64,000 bases of DNA, taken from NCBI RefSeq assembly GCF_021401245.1, contig NZ_JACBFY010000006.1, positions 372,001-436,000 on the forward strand, in the 5' to 3' direction. The DNA is from Pseudacidovorax sp. NFM-22 (GTDB taxonomy: Bacteria; Pseudomonadota; Gammaproteobacteria; Burkholderiales; Burkholderiaceae_C). The notes below the pieces were generated by a model, which worked only from the letters and a program-made list of their open reading frames with translations, had not been told where the DNA came from and ran no database searches. The translations under genes were made by a program, and so were the position numbers. This document shows, in pieces, positions 29,573 to 39,477 of this stretch. How positions within the stretch are numbered: position 1 is the stretch's first letter; every line of letters begins with the position of its first letter.

Positions 29573-30468
29573 TTCTTCTTGGCCGCCGGCGGCGGGGTGA
29601 CGCCGGCGCCCAGCTCGGCACCGGTGGTGGGATCGATGTCGGTGCGCGACTGCGTGCGTGTGGCCATCGCGCGCAGCACTTCTGCATCGCCCTCGGGCAA
29701 CTCCACCGAGGCCCAGCCCGTGCGGCCGTCCACGGGGCCCGAGTCCTGCGTCATCGGTACGAAGTCCCAGTCCGGGCCTTCGTTCCACGGGCCCTTGAGG
29801 TCGGCCTCGCCCTTGGACATGCGAAAGTACACGCTGGTGAAGCGCGGATCGCCCGGCAGCTTGCCCGGCGGGAAGTTGGGCTCGATGCTGTAGAGCGCCT
29901 TCTCGAAGGACTTCTGGTGCGCCACCTCGCGCGTCATCAGGAAGGTGAGGGCGTCCTTCACGCCGGGGTCCTCGGTGAGGTTGATGAGCCGCTCGTAGAC
30001 GATCTTGGCGCGGGCCTCGGCCGCGATGTTGGAGCGCAGGTCGGCGGTGGGCTCGCCGATGGTGTCGACGTAGGCGGCCGTCCAGGGCACGCCCGCCGAA
30101 TTGACGAGTGGGGCGCCGCCGCCGTAGAGCACCTGCGTGAGGTGGCTGTCGTTGCCGGCGCCGGTGATGGAGCGATACATCTCGCCCTGCTCGTCCACGC
30201 CTTCGGCCAGCCGGCCCTTGGCGCCCTTGTTGAGCATGCACACCAGGTTGCCGATCACTTCGAGGTGGCTCAGCTCTTCGGTCGCGATGTCGAACAGCAT
30301 GTCCTTGCGGCCGGGATCGTCCTCTGCGATCGCCTGCGTGAAGTAGCGGCAGGCGGCTGCCAGCTCGCCCTGCGGGCCGCCGAACTGCTCCAGCATGAGG
30401 TTGGCGAGGCCGGGGTTGGGCATGCTGACATGCACGGTGTATTGCAGTCGCTTGTTGTGCGAGAACAT
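29569..30468 (-). CDS. Manganese (non-haem) catalase
   Basis: Dimanganese catalase of 299 aa. It disproportionates hydrogen peroxide. The four-helix ferritin-like bundle shows metal-ligand segments FGGPQGELAAACRYFTQA, ATEELSHLEVIG, NIAAEARAKIVYERL and REVAHQKSFEKAL, giving the expected Glu and E-x-x-H pairs. The Lys/Pro-rich tail (PPPAAKKK) is normal for the family. The ATG at 30468 gives MFSHNKRLQYTVHV. It is first in an operon with the hydrolase and SDR genes and divergent from the DUF892 gene, a combination common in stress islands of plant- and soil-associated bacteria. Confidence 0.94.
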   Translation of the reverse strand: MFSHNKRLQYTVHVSMPNPGLANLMLEQFGGPQGELAAACRYFTQAIAEDDPGRKDMLFDIATEELSHLEVIGNLVCMLNKGAKGRLAEGVDEQGEMYRSITGAGNDSHLTQVLYGGGAPLVNSAGVPWTAAYVDTIGEPTADLRSNIAAEARAKIVYERLINLTEDPGVKDALTFLMTREVAHQKSFEKALYSIEPNFPPGKLPGDPRFTSVYFRMSKGEADLKGPWNEGPDWDFVPMTQDSGPVDGRTGWASVELPEGDAEVLRAMATRTQSRTDIDPTTGAELGAGVTPPPAAKKK

Positions 30469-30747
30469 GAAGAAGACTCCTGTGGGGTTGTGGGGTTCGA
30501 AGGGCCCTGCTTTTGCGATGGCGAGGGCGCCAGCGCACAGCGTTCGCAGCCACCCCGCCGAACCATGTAGGCAAAGGCCCAGCTGGGAGTGGGAGCGCAC
30601 AGCCGACGGGCGGCAGGCCTCTCCGTCGGCCTGTGTCGCCGGTGCCGGCCTCGCGTCTCGCCGGCCCGGTGCGGCGACTCTTCCTACAGGGGCGCTCCGG
30701 GCCGGCCCCAGGGTGGCGGCTTCGACATCCGGCAAGGAGCAATCCCC

Positions 30748-31407
30748 ATGAATCCCCACTCTGGCAAGGCTTTCGGCGTGGACCTGGCACGCGAGTCCGC
30801 CGCGGGCGAGGAAGACCCGGGGGCGTCGCTCGACGGATTCGACGCGGTCGGCGCTTCGGCCGATCCGCTTTCCTCCACCCCGACCAGGAGCTTTTCGATG
30901 ACCCATCCCGCCGACCATCTGATGGACTGGCTGCGTGACGCCCATGCGATGGAAGAGCAGGCCGAGACCATGCTGCAGACCGCCAGCGACCGCCTGCAGA
31001 ACTACCCCGAACTCAAGGCCAAGATGCAGGCCCACCTGCAGGAGACGCGCGAGCAGGCGCGCATGCTGCGCGAATGCATCCAGCGCCGCGGCGGTGACAC
31101 GTCCAGCATGAAGGACGTCGCCGGCAAGATGAGCGCCATGATGCAGGGCCTGGGTGCCCGCATGGCCGACGACGAGGTGATGAAGGTGGCGATGAGCTGC
31201 TATGCCTTCGAGCACTTCGAGGTGGCCACCTACCGCATCCTGGTGGCGGCCGCAGACATGGCGCAGGACGCGCAGACCCGCCAGGTCTGCGAGGACATCC
31301 TGCGCCAGGAAGAGGCCATCGCCGCCTGGCTGGGCGAGCGCCTGGGCGTGCTGACGCAGGAGTTTCTGGAGCTGTCGCAGGGCGCGGGCGCCGATGCCAA
31401 GCGCTGA
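30748..31407 (+). CDS. DUF892 ferritin-like protein (YciE/YciF type)
   Basis: A 219-aa four-helix-bundle protein. The conserved DUF892 core begins at about residue 51 (HLMDWLRDAHAMEEQAETML) and continues with LQETREQARMLRECIQRRGG and SCYAFEHFEVATYRILVAAA, holding the Glu/His residues of a probable diiron site. The first 50 residues are a polar extension. A ribosome-binding site AAGGAG 8 bp before the ATG at 30748 supports this longer start over an internal ATG at 30898. Members are induced by osmotic and oxidative stress. It is divergent from the manganese catalase gene. Confidence 0.9.
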   Translation: MNPHSGKAFGVDLARESAAGEEDPGASLDGFDAVGASADPLSSTPTRSFSMTHPADHLMDWLRDAHAMEEQAETMLQTASDRLQNYPELKAKMQAHLQETREQARMLRECIQRRGGDTSSMKDVAGKMSAMMQGLGARMADDEVMKVAMSCYAFEHFEVATYRILVAAADMAQDAQTRQVCEDILRQEEAIAAWLGERLGVLTQEFLELSQGAGADAKR

Positions 31408-31490
31408 GGAACATCGCATCGCCGCCCCCCTTTGGGATGGCCGCTCAGAGACTGCCGTCAATGCGGCCGTGAGCGCGCCTAAGGGGCTTA

Positions 31491-31751
31491 TCAGCCCTTG
31501 CGCGTCTTGCCCGGCCAGGGCGGGGGCTCGGTGTTGGGATCGGGCTTCATGGATTCGCGCACGCCCCAGGGTGCGGCGCCGTCGTGCTCCGCGGCCTCGG
31601 CGTTCTGACGCTTGTCCATCATGCGTTCGTGCGGACCGGGCTTGACGGTGTCACCATCCGGGTAGCCTTTGGCAGGCCCCAGGTTGCTGGCGGCGCCATC
31701 GGTGGTGGGGCGGGTGCCCTCGCCGCTGTCGGTGATGGGGGTGGTACTCAT
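31491..31751 (-). CDS. Small hydrophilic protein of unknown function (86 aa)
   Basis: This 86-aa product (MSTTPITDSGEGTRPTTDG at the start) is polar, rich in Pro, Gly, Asp and Lys, and lacks hydrophobic segments, so it is probably disordered. A GGAG sequence precedes the ATG by about 10 bp. I recognise no family. Similar tiny hydrophilic proteins are common in manganese-catalase/DUF892 stress islands, and two more lie within 1.2 kb. It is convergent with the DUF892 gene. Confidence 0.6.
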   Translation of the reverse strand: MSTTPITDSGEGTRPTTDGAASNLGPAKGYPDGDTVKPGPHERMMDKRQNAEAAEHDGAAPWGVRESMKPDPNTEPPPWPGKTRKG

Positions 31752-32056
31752 GGGTGGATGCTCCGGGTTGGGATGGAAGGAAGCTCGGCGGACGCTGCAG
31801 CCCATGGCCACATCGTCCGTCCCTGGGTCGCGCGCTAAGGGTTCAGCGTGGGGGGCCCATTGCCATGGGCCTGTAGGTGGCGGCGCAGCCACACGTGGGG
31901 GGCTGCCGCAGCCCCTGCGCGCACAGTCGCCTGCGGCAATTCCTACTGCGGCGCGCTGCCGCAAGACACAGCCTTCAGGCCATCGCCTCTTCCGGCCGTG
32001 GCGCCATTCGCGTCGATGCTCGGCCGGGGGCGCAACCCTTTCCAGGAACCCGCCTC
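31752..32056. other. Intergenic region with TGCGGCA/TGCCGCA half-sites
   Basis: The 305 bp between two divergent small genes holds no convincing ORF. It contains TGCGGCA at 31932-31938 and TGCCGCA at 31957-31963, inverted half-sites 18 nt apart. A further TGCGGC lies at 31947. The same inverted pair with the same 18-nt spacing lies upstream of the gene at 39478. Confidence 0.5.
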
Positions 32057-32320
32057 ATGAACCCCAACGAAGACCGACGCCGCGCCCCGCCCCAAGGTGT
32101 GGGCGAGGATCCCGTCCGCACCCTGGACGAAGGCCTGCGGCCCGATGCCGACACGCCGCCACAGAAGATCCCGATGCCCGTGCCGCCTGTGGTGGGCGAT
32201 GCGCGGCATCCGCCCACCACCCAGCTCGATCAGGACGCCTCGCCGGCCGGTGACCGCGGCGAGGGCGCGCATCGCCATGCCGAAGACCTGCGTCAGGTCG
32301 GCGGCGTGCCGGACGCCTGA
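32057..32320 (+). CDS. Small hydrophilic protein of unknown function (87 aa)
   Basis: An 87-aa polar protein (MNPNEDRRRAPPQGVGEDP at the start), rich in Pro, Asp, Arg and Gly, without membrane segments or Cys. It is likely disordered. No family is recognised. AGGAACC lies about 10 bp before the ATG. It is divergent from the 86-aa gene and follows the region with TGCGGCA/TGCCGCA half-sites, so it may share control with the stress cluster. The coding call rests on frame, start signal and composition only. Confidence 0.5.
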   Translation: MNPNEDRRRAPPQGVGEDPVRTLDEGLRPDADTPPQKIPMPVPPVVGDARHPPTTQLDQDASPAGDRGEGAHRHAEDLRQVGGVPDA

Positions 32321-32334
32321 GCGCCACACCTCTC

Positions 32335-32361
32335 CCGTTCGGGCTGAGCTAGGCGAAGCCG
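32335..32361. repeat. Possible half-copy of a CTGAGC-type intergenic repeat
   Basis: CCCGTTCGGGCTGAGCTAGG followed by CGAAGCC matches one inner arm of the inverted repeat at 41533-41633 (CCGTTCGGGCTGAGCTTGTC then GAAGCC) with few differences. It lies in the 84-bp convergent gap between two small genes. The second arm is missing. Confidence 0.45.
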
Positions 32362-32404
32362 CGGCGGTGAGCACCCCCACAAGGCCTTACCCGTCGCGCG
32401 AGCT

Positions 32405-32761
32405 TCATCGCGTCTTGGCCGGCTTCGGCGCCTGATTCGTCTCGGTGGTGGGGTTGCGGGATTCGGCCGCACGCTGGCCGCCGAGTCCACCCGGCTGTCC
32501 TACCCCGATCTCACGGCCATGGCCGCTGCTCGCCTCGGGTTGATCCGGGTTGGTCCGCCGGCCTTCTGTCCCGCTCGTCGGCGCTGCGCTTTGCGGGGGG
32601 CGGCTGGCTGGCGGGGGCACGGCGCGGCCCATGGAGCCCGGCGTGGCGCTGCCCTGGGGATTGCCGCGCGGGTTGCCGGAGTTCTGCGCCGCCGCTGGCA
32701 GGCCGGCCGCCAGCGCCCCCATCACGACGGCCGCTGCGGCCCAGCGTTCAATGCACGCCAT
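32405..32761 (-). CDS. Small exported low-complexity protein (118 aa)
   Basis: From the ATG at 32761 the product has a Sec signal peptide (MACIERWAAAAVVMGALAAG to AAAQ). A Pro/Gly/Asn/Thr-rich mature part follows (NSGNPRGNPQGSATPGS) with no recognised domain, probably disordered in the periplasm. Its start overlaps the 59-aa gene upstream by 14 bp, which suggests one transcript. No family recognised. Confidence 0.55.
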   Translation of the reverse strand: MACIERWAAAAVVMGALAAGLPAAAQNSGNPRGNPQGSATPGSMGRAVPPPASRPPQSAAPTSGTEGRRTNPDQPEASSGHGREIGVGQPGGLGGQRAAESRNPTTETNQAPKPAKTR

Positions 32762-32927
32762 GACCACCGCCCTGGCGCTGCTGCTTCTGGTTGCCGCTGC
32801 CTGCATGGTCCTCGCGGTCATGCCGGCTCTCGGGCGTACGCCGGCCTTCGTTGCGCGGCGTGGGGGGCTGCTTGCCAGTGGCGTTGTGCTCGGTGTGGCC
32901 GGGACGGCCGTTCTGCGAATTCGACAT
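32748..32927 (-). CDS. Very small hydrophilic protein (59 aa)
   Basis: A short reading frame runs from ATG at 32927 to TGA at 32748. It has a good ribosome-binding site, AAGGAG, 7 bp upstream. The product (MSNSQNGRPGHTEHNATGKQ at the start, ending QRQGGGHGVH) is polar and rich in Gly, His, Arg and Gln, resembling small stress-induced hydrophilic proteins, although no named family is certain. It overlaps the next gene by 14 bp. This is the third tiny polar protein in the island. Confidence 0.55.
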   Translation of the reverse strand: MSNSQNGRPGHTEHNATGKQPPTPRNEGRRTPESRHDREDHAGSGNQKQQRQGGGHGVH

Positions 32928-33234
32928 GGAAATGCTCCTTGGGTCGTAGGCCCGCCGCCCGAAGATGCGGGCGCCGCCGACCTCGGCGGGTGGGGACGGG
33001 TCAGTTCAGCTTATGGAGCTGCCAGCGGCCCCATGTCGGACAAGGACGGGCGCATCGTCAGCGGGCCGGGGCGGCGCTTCGCCGTGCGGCTGCAAGGCTT
33101 GCGGCAACACTTGCCGCAAGCGATGAGGCCCGATCGGGGCGGGCCCCGCCAGCCGGCCTACATGTCGCCAACACGCAGCTTCTTCTTTCATCCTCAGGCG
33201 GATGTCGCGGCATGGGAGTTGCCAGTACACCGTC
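32928..33234. promoter_or_regulatory. Divergent regulatory region with a perfect inverted repeat (33098-33120)
   Basis: CTTGCGGCAA and TTGCCGCAAG form a perfect 10-bp inverted repeat around CAC at 33098-33120. It lies 114 bp before the NarL-type regulator's ATG and on the far side of the 59-aa gene's start. It contains the TGCGGCA/TGCCGCA half-sites seen elsewhere in this island, here 5 nt apart. No T-tract follows, so an operator is more likely than a terminator. No coding potential is seen in the rest. Confidence 0.6.
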
Positions 33235-33942
33235 ATGCAGAGCACCCTTCATGCGGCCTCCGCGCCCACTTCCGCCTTTTCGCTGTCTTCCCGCCTCCCG
33301 CGCGCCTTGCAGCCGATCCGTGTCGGCGTGGTCGACGACCACCCGGTCGTGCGCACCGGCCTCAAGGCGCTGTTCGGCGCCGAGGACGACCTGCAGATGG
33401 TGTGGGAATGTGACCGGGCCCGCGGGCTGGCCCGCGAGCTGATCGCGCAGCAGCTCGATGTGCTGGTGCTCGACCTGGTGATCCCCGGTTCGAACGTGCT
33501 CGACGAGGTGGTCCGCTTGCGCATGCAGGCGCCCGATGTGGGCCTGGTGGTCTATACCGGGTTTGCGGCGGAGCAATACGCCTGCACGCTGGTGCGCGAG
33601 GGTGTGCGGGCCTTGGTCGACAAGGAAAGCGATCCTCACGAGCTGCTGCGGGCGGTGCGCGCCGTCGCACGCGGCGAGCGCTACATGTCGCCCACCATGG
33701 CCAACCTGTTGCTGGAGCACTGCGTGCCTGCCGATGGCCGCCACGAGGAGCCGCTCACCCGCCGCGAACTGCAGGTGCTGCTCAAGCTGGCCCAGGGCTG
33801 CGACCTGCAGCAGGCCGCTTCGTCGCTGTGCCTGTCGGTCAAGACGGTGGGCGGCTACCGGACCCGCATCCTGGAGAAGCTGGGCCTGCGCTCCAACGGC
33901 GAGATGACGCTCTATGCCATCCGCCACCAACTGATGGAGTGA
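33235..33942 (+). CDS. NarL/FixJ-family response regulator (paralogue 1)
   Basis: A 235-aa regulator. The receiver domain (about residues 28-145) has the acidic pair in VGVVDDHPVVRTGL, the phospho-acceptor D80 in DVLVLDLVIPG, the switch Thr in VVYTGFAAEQY and Lys in LVDKESDP. A LuxR-type HTH follows (LTRRELQVLLKLAQGCDLQQ, SVKTVGGYRTRILEKLGL). An upstream ATG at 33202 would add 11 residues. The sequence closely parallels the regulator at 34528 (DDHPVVR, VYTG, same HTH layout), so the two are paralogues facing each other across an orphan HisKA-like gene. No cognate full kinase is adjacent. Confidence 0.9.
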   Translation: MQSTLHAASAPTSAFSLSSRLPRALQPIRVGVVDDHPVVRTGLKALFGAEDDLQMVWECDRARGLARELIAQQLDVLVLDLVIPGSNVLDEVVRLRMQAPDVGLVVYTGFAAEQYACTLVREGVRALVDKESDPHELLRAVRAVARGERYMSPTMANLLLEHCVPADGRHEEPLTRRELQVLLKLAQGCDLQQAASSLCLSVKTVGGYRTRILEKLGLRSNGEMTLYAIRHQLME

Positions 33943-33990
33943 GACCTGCGCCGGGCCGTGCTTCGCCGGGCCGTGCGCGCCGCCGGCGGG

Positions 33991-34260
33991 TCAGACCGGC
34001 GGATCGTTGCGTCCCGAGGCGAGGGCGGCGAGCCGGGCCCGGAAGGCCGCGAACAGATCGTTGAGCTTGCGCACCTGCCGCGCGATCACGCCGCGGGCCT
34101 CTTCCTGCAGCACCGGGTCGTCGGTGGCCCCGAGCAGTTCTGTGGCGGCGGCCATCGCGCTCAGCGGTGAACGCGCGTCGTGGTCGAACTCGCGCAGCAG
34201 CGCCTGCTGCGGCGATTCCGGCGGCGCAGGTGGGGTAGATGGCGGGGAGCGAGTGGTCAT
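33991..34260 (-). CDS. Orphan HisKA-like (DHp domain) small protein
   Basis: An 89-aa protein made almost entirely of a histidine-kinase dimerisation segment. The H-box-like sequence is LLREFDHDARSPLSAMAAAT with H27 followed by Asp, Arg and Pro at the usual places (compare HELRTPL). The second helix contains EEARGVIARQVRKLNDLFAA. There is no ATP-binding domain, so it cannot autophosphorylate by itself. It could accept phosphate, act as a phosphotransfer or phosphatase module, or modulate a kinase by dimerising. The ATG at 34260 gives MTTRSPPSTPPAP. Neighbours are two NarL-type regulators, which suggests a relay role. Confidence 0.65.
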   Translation of the reverse strand: MTTRSPPSTPPAPPESPQQALLREFDHDARSPLSAMAAATELLGATDDPVLQEEARGVIARQVRKLNDLFAAFRARLAALASGRNDPPV

Positions 34261-34296
34261 GTCAGTCTTCCATGGCGCTGTGCGCCACCCGTCTCG

Positions 34297-34524
34297 CATG
34301 AAACTGGCGCAGTGATACCGATCGAATGGCCGCGGAGCAGGCCGCACGCCAGGGCACCCGAGGAACTGGCTTTGCCAGGCCTCTGGGTGCGCCCCCCTCC
34401 AAGCCGAAGGCGCCAGAGAGGGGCTGAGGGCCGCGGCTCCAAGCCTGCCAGTGCAGGCTTGGACGTGCCCGAAGAGCAGCCGCCTCCGGCGGCCGCCCGG
34501 AGCATTGAAGCGGCATGGGGGGTG
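34297..34524 (+). repeat. Dispersed intergenic repeat, long copy (family 1, copy A)
   Basis: This 228-bp copy starts CATGAAACTGGCGCAGTGAT, continues through GGCCGCGGAGCAGGCC and CAGGCCTCTGGGTGCG, and ends with the core AAGCGGCATGGGGGGTG. The copy at 50905-51054 is the same element in the opposite orientation but lacks an internal segment of about 80 bp (34427-34507), which is present only here. It fills the gap between two minus-strand genes. Confidence 0.85.
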
Positions 34525-34527
34525 TCC

Positions 34528-35163
34528 TCACCTGAGCAGCCGACGCTTGGTCGCGTAGTAGGTCAACTCGCTGTTCGAGTGGAGGTCCATCTTGGCCATG
34601 ATGCGGGCCTTGTGGGTGCTGATCGTCTTGGCCGACACGCACAGGGCGTCGGCGATGTGGGCCGGGCTGTCGCCCTGCGCGAGCTTCAGGAAGATCTGGA
34701 ACTCGCGCGGCGTGAGCGAGTGGTGGGGCGCCGCCTCGCTGGTCTGGGTGCTGGAGCGCTGGGCCAGCACGCCCGCCATGTCTGAGGTGATGTAGCGCCG
34801 GCCGGCATGCAGCGCGCGGATGGCGGCCAGCACCTCGGAGGGGTCGCAGTCCTTGCCCAGGTAAGCCCGGGCGCCGTCGCGCAGCAGCGCGGGGCCGTAG
34901 TGCTCGGCAGGGTAGCCGGTATAGACCATCACGGCCACCCCCGAGGCGCGTTCGCGCAGGGTCGTCATCAGGTCCAGCGCGCTGTAGCCCGGCATCATCA
35001 GGTCCATGATCAGCACGTGGGGGCGCACGTCCAGCGCCAGCGCCCGCGTCTCGCGGCCATCGCGCGCCTCGCCCACGACCGTCATGTCGTCGCAGGAGGA
35101 GAGCAGGGCCCGCAGCCCCGAGCGCACCACCGGATGGTCGTCGGCGATGCCGACCCGGATCAC
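34528..35163 (-). CDS. NarL/FixJ-family response regulator (paralogue 2)
   Basis: A 211-aa regulator from the GTG at 35163. The receiver has VGIADDHPVVRSGLRALL, the phospho-acceptor D54 in VLIMDLMMPG, Thr in VMVYTGYPAEHYG and Lys in AYLGKDCDPSE. The HTH is LTPREFQIFLKLAQGDSPAH with SAKTISTHKARIMAKMDL. GGAGG lies 11 bp before the GTG; an ATG at 35190 would add nine residues without homology. It is divergent from the NtrC-type regulator gene at 35503 and closely related to the regulator at 33235. Phosphodonor unknown. Confidence 0.9.
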   Translation of the reverse strand: MIRVGIADDHPVVRSGLRALLSSCDDMTVVGEARDGRETRALALDVRPHVLIMDLMMPGYSALDLMTTLRERASGVAVMVYTGYPAEHYGPALLRDGARAYLGKDCDPSEVLAAIRALHAGRRYITSDMAGVLAQRSSTQTSEAAPHHSLTPREFQIFLKLAQGDSPAHIADALCVSAKTISTHKARIMAKMDLHSNSELTYYATKRRLLR

Positions 35164-35502
35164 GTGGGTGCCCCCCTCCGGCGCGGCCATCGCGGGCGCG
35201 CGCCTGGCGTGCCGGGGGAAACGGCGGAGGGTGGGAGGGCTGTGCCGAAAGCAGTTGTTCTGGAAGGTCTCACTCCATTGACTGCGCAACGGATGTGCCA
35301 CGCCTGAATGGCGTAAAAGTAATAAATAAGTATTAAGTTCCGTGTATTGGGCGGGGATGGATCGGCAGTACTTGCCGCAATTTCTGCATCCGTCCGACAG
35401 CGCGGCGACGCGGGCTGCGATAGCGTCCAGGCCTGCGCGCACGAGTCCGCGCCGCATCGCGCGCGCCGGGCCGCCGCCAGAAAAGCACATCCGAGGAGTG
35501 GA
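35164..35502. promoter_or_regulatory. Divergent promoter region between two response-regulator genes
   Basis: About 339 bp with no coding potential. An AT-rich patch around 35308-35345 (GTAATAAATAAGTATTAAG) is unusual for this genome and probably holds the promoters. TTGCCGCAA at 35372-35380, with CGGCA just upstream, repeats the half-site of the inverted repeat at 33098. GAGGAG lies at 35492-35497, before the NtrC-type gene. Confidence 0.5.
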
Positions 35503-36912
<1,410 letters not shown>

Positions 36913-36968
36913 GCCGGCATGGCGGCAGGCTTGGCGGGCCCGCCCCACCATCCACCGAGAGGAACCGC

Positions 36969-39350
36969 ATGGACGACCCTGCCCGCTCCCACGCCCCTCC
37001 GCCCGGCCCTCCTGGCCCGGCCGCTGCCACGGGCTCGACCGATGCGGCCGCCGCCGGCCAGCGCGTGCGCGAGCTGGAGCGCGAGATCGAGGCCCTGCAG
37101 CAGAGCCATGGCCAGCTGCTCAACCTGCTCGACGCCACCGCCATCGCCACCGTCTTCCTCGACCGCGAGCTGCGCGTCGTGCGCTATACGCCGGCGGCCT
37201 GCGCCCTGTTCCGCTTCATTCCCGGCGACCTGGGCCGGCCGCTGTCCGACCTGGCCACGCCGCTGCGCTATGCCGGCCTGATGGCCGACGCCGGCCGCGT
37301 GCTGCGGCACCTGACGCCCGTGGAGCGCGAGGTGGAGGCTGGCGCCGGCACCTGGTACCTGGCCCGTTTGCTGCCGCACCGCACCGGCGAGGGCCAGGTG
37401 GCCGGCGTGGTGCTGACCTTCGTGGACATCAGCGAGCTGCGGCTGGCGCAGCGGGCCCTGCGCGAGTCCGAGGCGCGCTTCGGCGCCATCGTCAACCAGG
37501 CCTCGGTGGGCGTGCTGCAGGCCGACGAGGCGGGCCGCATCTTCTTCGTCAACCGCCACTACGCGCGCATGCTGGGCTACGACGAGGACGAACTCGTCGG
37601 CACCCTGCTGATGGAGCTGATCCACCCCGAGGACCGTGCCGCCAGCATGGAGCGCACCGAGCGGCTGCTGCGCGACCGCCAGCCCTTCCAGATCGAGAAG
37701 CGCTGCCTGCGCAAGGACGGCTCGGTGCTGTGGATGCACAACAGCGTGGGCCTGCTCGACGCCCAGGGCGACGCCACGCCCTCGCTGGTGGTCGTCAGCA
37801 CCGACATCGGCGAGCGCCGCCGCGCCGAGGACGCGCTGCGCGCCAGCGAGGAGCGGCTGCGCCTGATCGTGGAGAACGCGGTCGAATACGCCATCTTCTC
37901 CACCGACCTGCAGGGCCGCATCACCGGCTGGAACACGGGCGCCGAGCGCCTGCTGGGCTATTCGGAGCCCGAGGTCGCGGGTCGCTTCGCCGACCTGGTC
38001 TTCACCGAGGAGGACCGCGCCTCGGGTGCGCCGCGGCTGGAGCTGCAGGCCGCGCTGCGCGAAGGCCATGCCATGGACGACCGCTGGCATGTGCGCAAGG
38101 ACGGCTCGCGCTTCTGGGCCAGCGGCGCGCTCATGCCCATGCGCGGGCCCGATGGCCTGGTGGGTTTCGTCAAGATCCTGCGCGACCAGAGCCAGCAGCG
38201 CGCCGCGCAGCAGGCCCTGGAGGCCGCCAACCGCAGCAAGGACCGCTTCCTGGCGGTGCTGTCGCACGAGCTGCGCAATCCGCTCGCCTCCATCCATGCG
38301 GCGGGCACGGCGCTGGCCGAGCCGGACCTGCCCGCGCCGGAGCGCGGCCGGGCCACCGACATCGTGCGGCGCCAGGCACAGACCATGAAGGTGCTGCTCG
38401 ACGACCTGCTGGACGTCTCCAGCCTGCGCCTGGGCCGCATGAACCTGCGCAAGGGCTGGGTGCCGGTGCGCGTGCTGGTGGAGGCCGCGGTGGAGTCGAC
38501 GCGCCACGGGCTGGACGATGCCGCCCATGCGCTCGCGGTGTCGGTGCCCGAGCCGGAGCTGCAGCTCTTCGTCGACCCCGTGCGCATGAGCCAGGTGCTG
38601 TCGAACCTGCTGACCAATGCCGTCAAGTACACGCCCGACGGCGGACGCATCGCGCTCGACGTCGCGCGGCACGGCGGGGAGCTCGTCTTCTGCGTCAGCG
38701 ACAACGGCATCGGCATGGAGGCTGGCGTGGTCGAGTCGATGTTCGAGATGTTCGCGCAGCGGCCCTCGGAGCTGCGGCCCGGCGCCGGCGGGCTGGGCAT
38801 CGGCCTTGCACTGGTGCGCAGCATCGTGGAACTGCACGGTGGCCGCGTCAGCGGCGACAGCACGGGCCCAGGCCAGGGCTCGCGCTTCACCGTGGCCGTG
38901 CCCATCGACGGGCTGCCCGGCGAGGTGCGGCCCGATCCGCAACCGCCCGCGAGCGCCACGGACGCCGCTGCCGCGGCGCGCCTGACCCGCGTGCTGCTGG
39001 TGGACGACAACGCCGACGCGGTCTGGCCTATCGCGCGGCTGCTGGGGCTGCGGGGCTTCGACGCGCAGGTGGCGCTGTCGGGCAGTGAGGCGCTGACCCA
39101 GGTGGTCCATGCGCCGCCGGACGTGCTGGTGCTCGACATCGGCATGCCCTCGCCCGACGGCTACGAGGTGGCGCGGGCGGTCAAGGCCATGCCCGACGCG
39201 CAGGACGTGCGGCTGATCGCCGCCACCGGCTGGGGGCAGCCCGACGATGTGGAGCGCACGCGCCGCGCGGGCTTCGATGCCCACCTGGTCAAGCCGCTGG
39301 ACCTCGACGAACTCGTGACGGCGCTGCGGCGGCTGTGCCCCGGCACCTGA
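36969..39350 (+). CDS. Multi-PAS hybrid histidine kinase
   Basis: A 793-aa sensor kinase without membrane segments, so cytosolic. Order: a coiled stretch (about 30-50), a CheR-type PAS_10 domain (about 50-155, LLNLLDATAIATVFLDREL), PAS 2 (about 165-285), PAS 3 (about 295-415, YAIFSTDLQGRITGWNTGAE), HisKA with H433 in LSHELRNPLASIH, and HATPase_c (N box NLLTNAVKYTPDGG, DNGIGM, GGLGIGLALV). The C-terminal receiver has D723 in VLVLDIGMPSPDGYE. GAGAGG precedes the ATG at 36969. Paired with the NtrC-type regulator upstream. The PAS_10 type is usual in chemotaxis CheB-CheR fusions, so its presence in a kinase is a family-known but uncommon choice. Confidence 0.92.
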   Translation: MDDPARSHAPPPGPPGPAAATGSTDAAAAGQRVRELEREIEALQQSHGQLLNLLDATAIATVFLDRELRVVRYTPAACALFRFIPGDLGRPLSDLATPLRYAGLMADAGRVLRHLTPVEREVEAGAGTWYLARLLPHRTGEGQVAGVVLTFVDISELRLAQRALRESEARFGAIVNQASVGVLQADEAGRIFFVNRHYARMLGYDEDELVGTLLMELIHPEDRAASMERTERLLRDRQPFQIEKRCLRKDGSVLWMHNSVGLLDAQGDATPSLVVVSTDIGERRRAEDALRASEERLRLIVENAVEYAIFSTDLQGRITGWNTGAERLLGYSEPEVAGRFADLVFTEEDRASGAPRLELQAALREGHAMDDRWHVRKDGSRFWASGALMPMRGPDGLVGFVKILRDQSQQRAAQQALEAANRSKDRFLAVLSHELRNPLASIHAAGTALAEPDLPAPERGRATDIVRRQAQTMKVLLDDLLDVSSLRLGRMNLRKGWVPVRVLVEAAVESTRHGLDDAAHALAVSVPEPELQLFVDPVRMSQVLSNLLTNAVKYTPDGGRIALDVARHGGELVFCVSDNGIGMEAGVVESMFEMFAQRPSELRPGAGGLGIGLALVRSIVELHGGRVSGDSTGPGQGSRFTVAVPIDGLPGEVRPDPQPPASATDAAAAARLTRVLLVDDNADAVWPIARLLGLRGFDAQVALSGSEALTQVVHAPPDVLVLDIGMPSPDGYEVARAVKAMPDAQDVRLIAATGWGQPDDVERTRRAGFDAHLVKPLDLDELVTALRRLCPGT

Positions 39351-39477
39351 GCCAGTCGGACCGAAGCCGTCACATGGCCGACAGGGGCGGCCGCTCCGCG
39401 CCGACGCCGGGGTCGTGCCGCGGCACACACGATGCGGCATCGGCCGCCCCTGATGCGTGCCGCAAGGAACCACTCGG

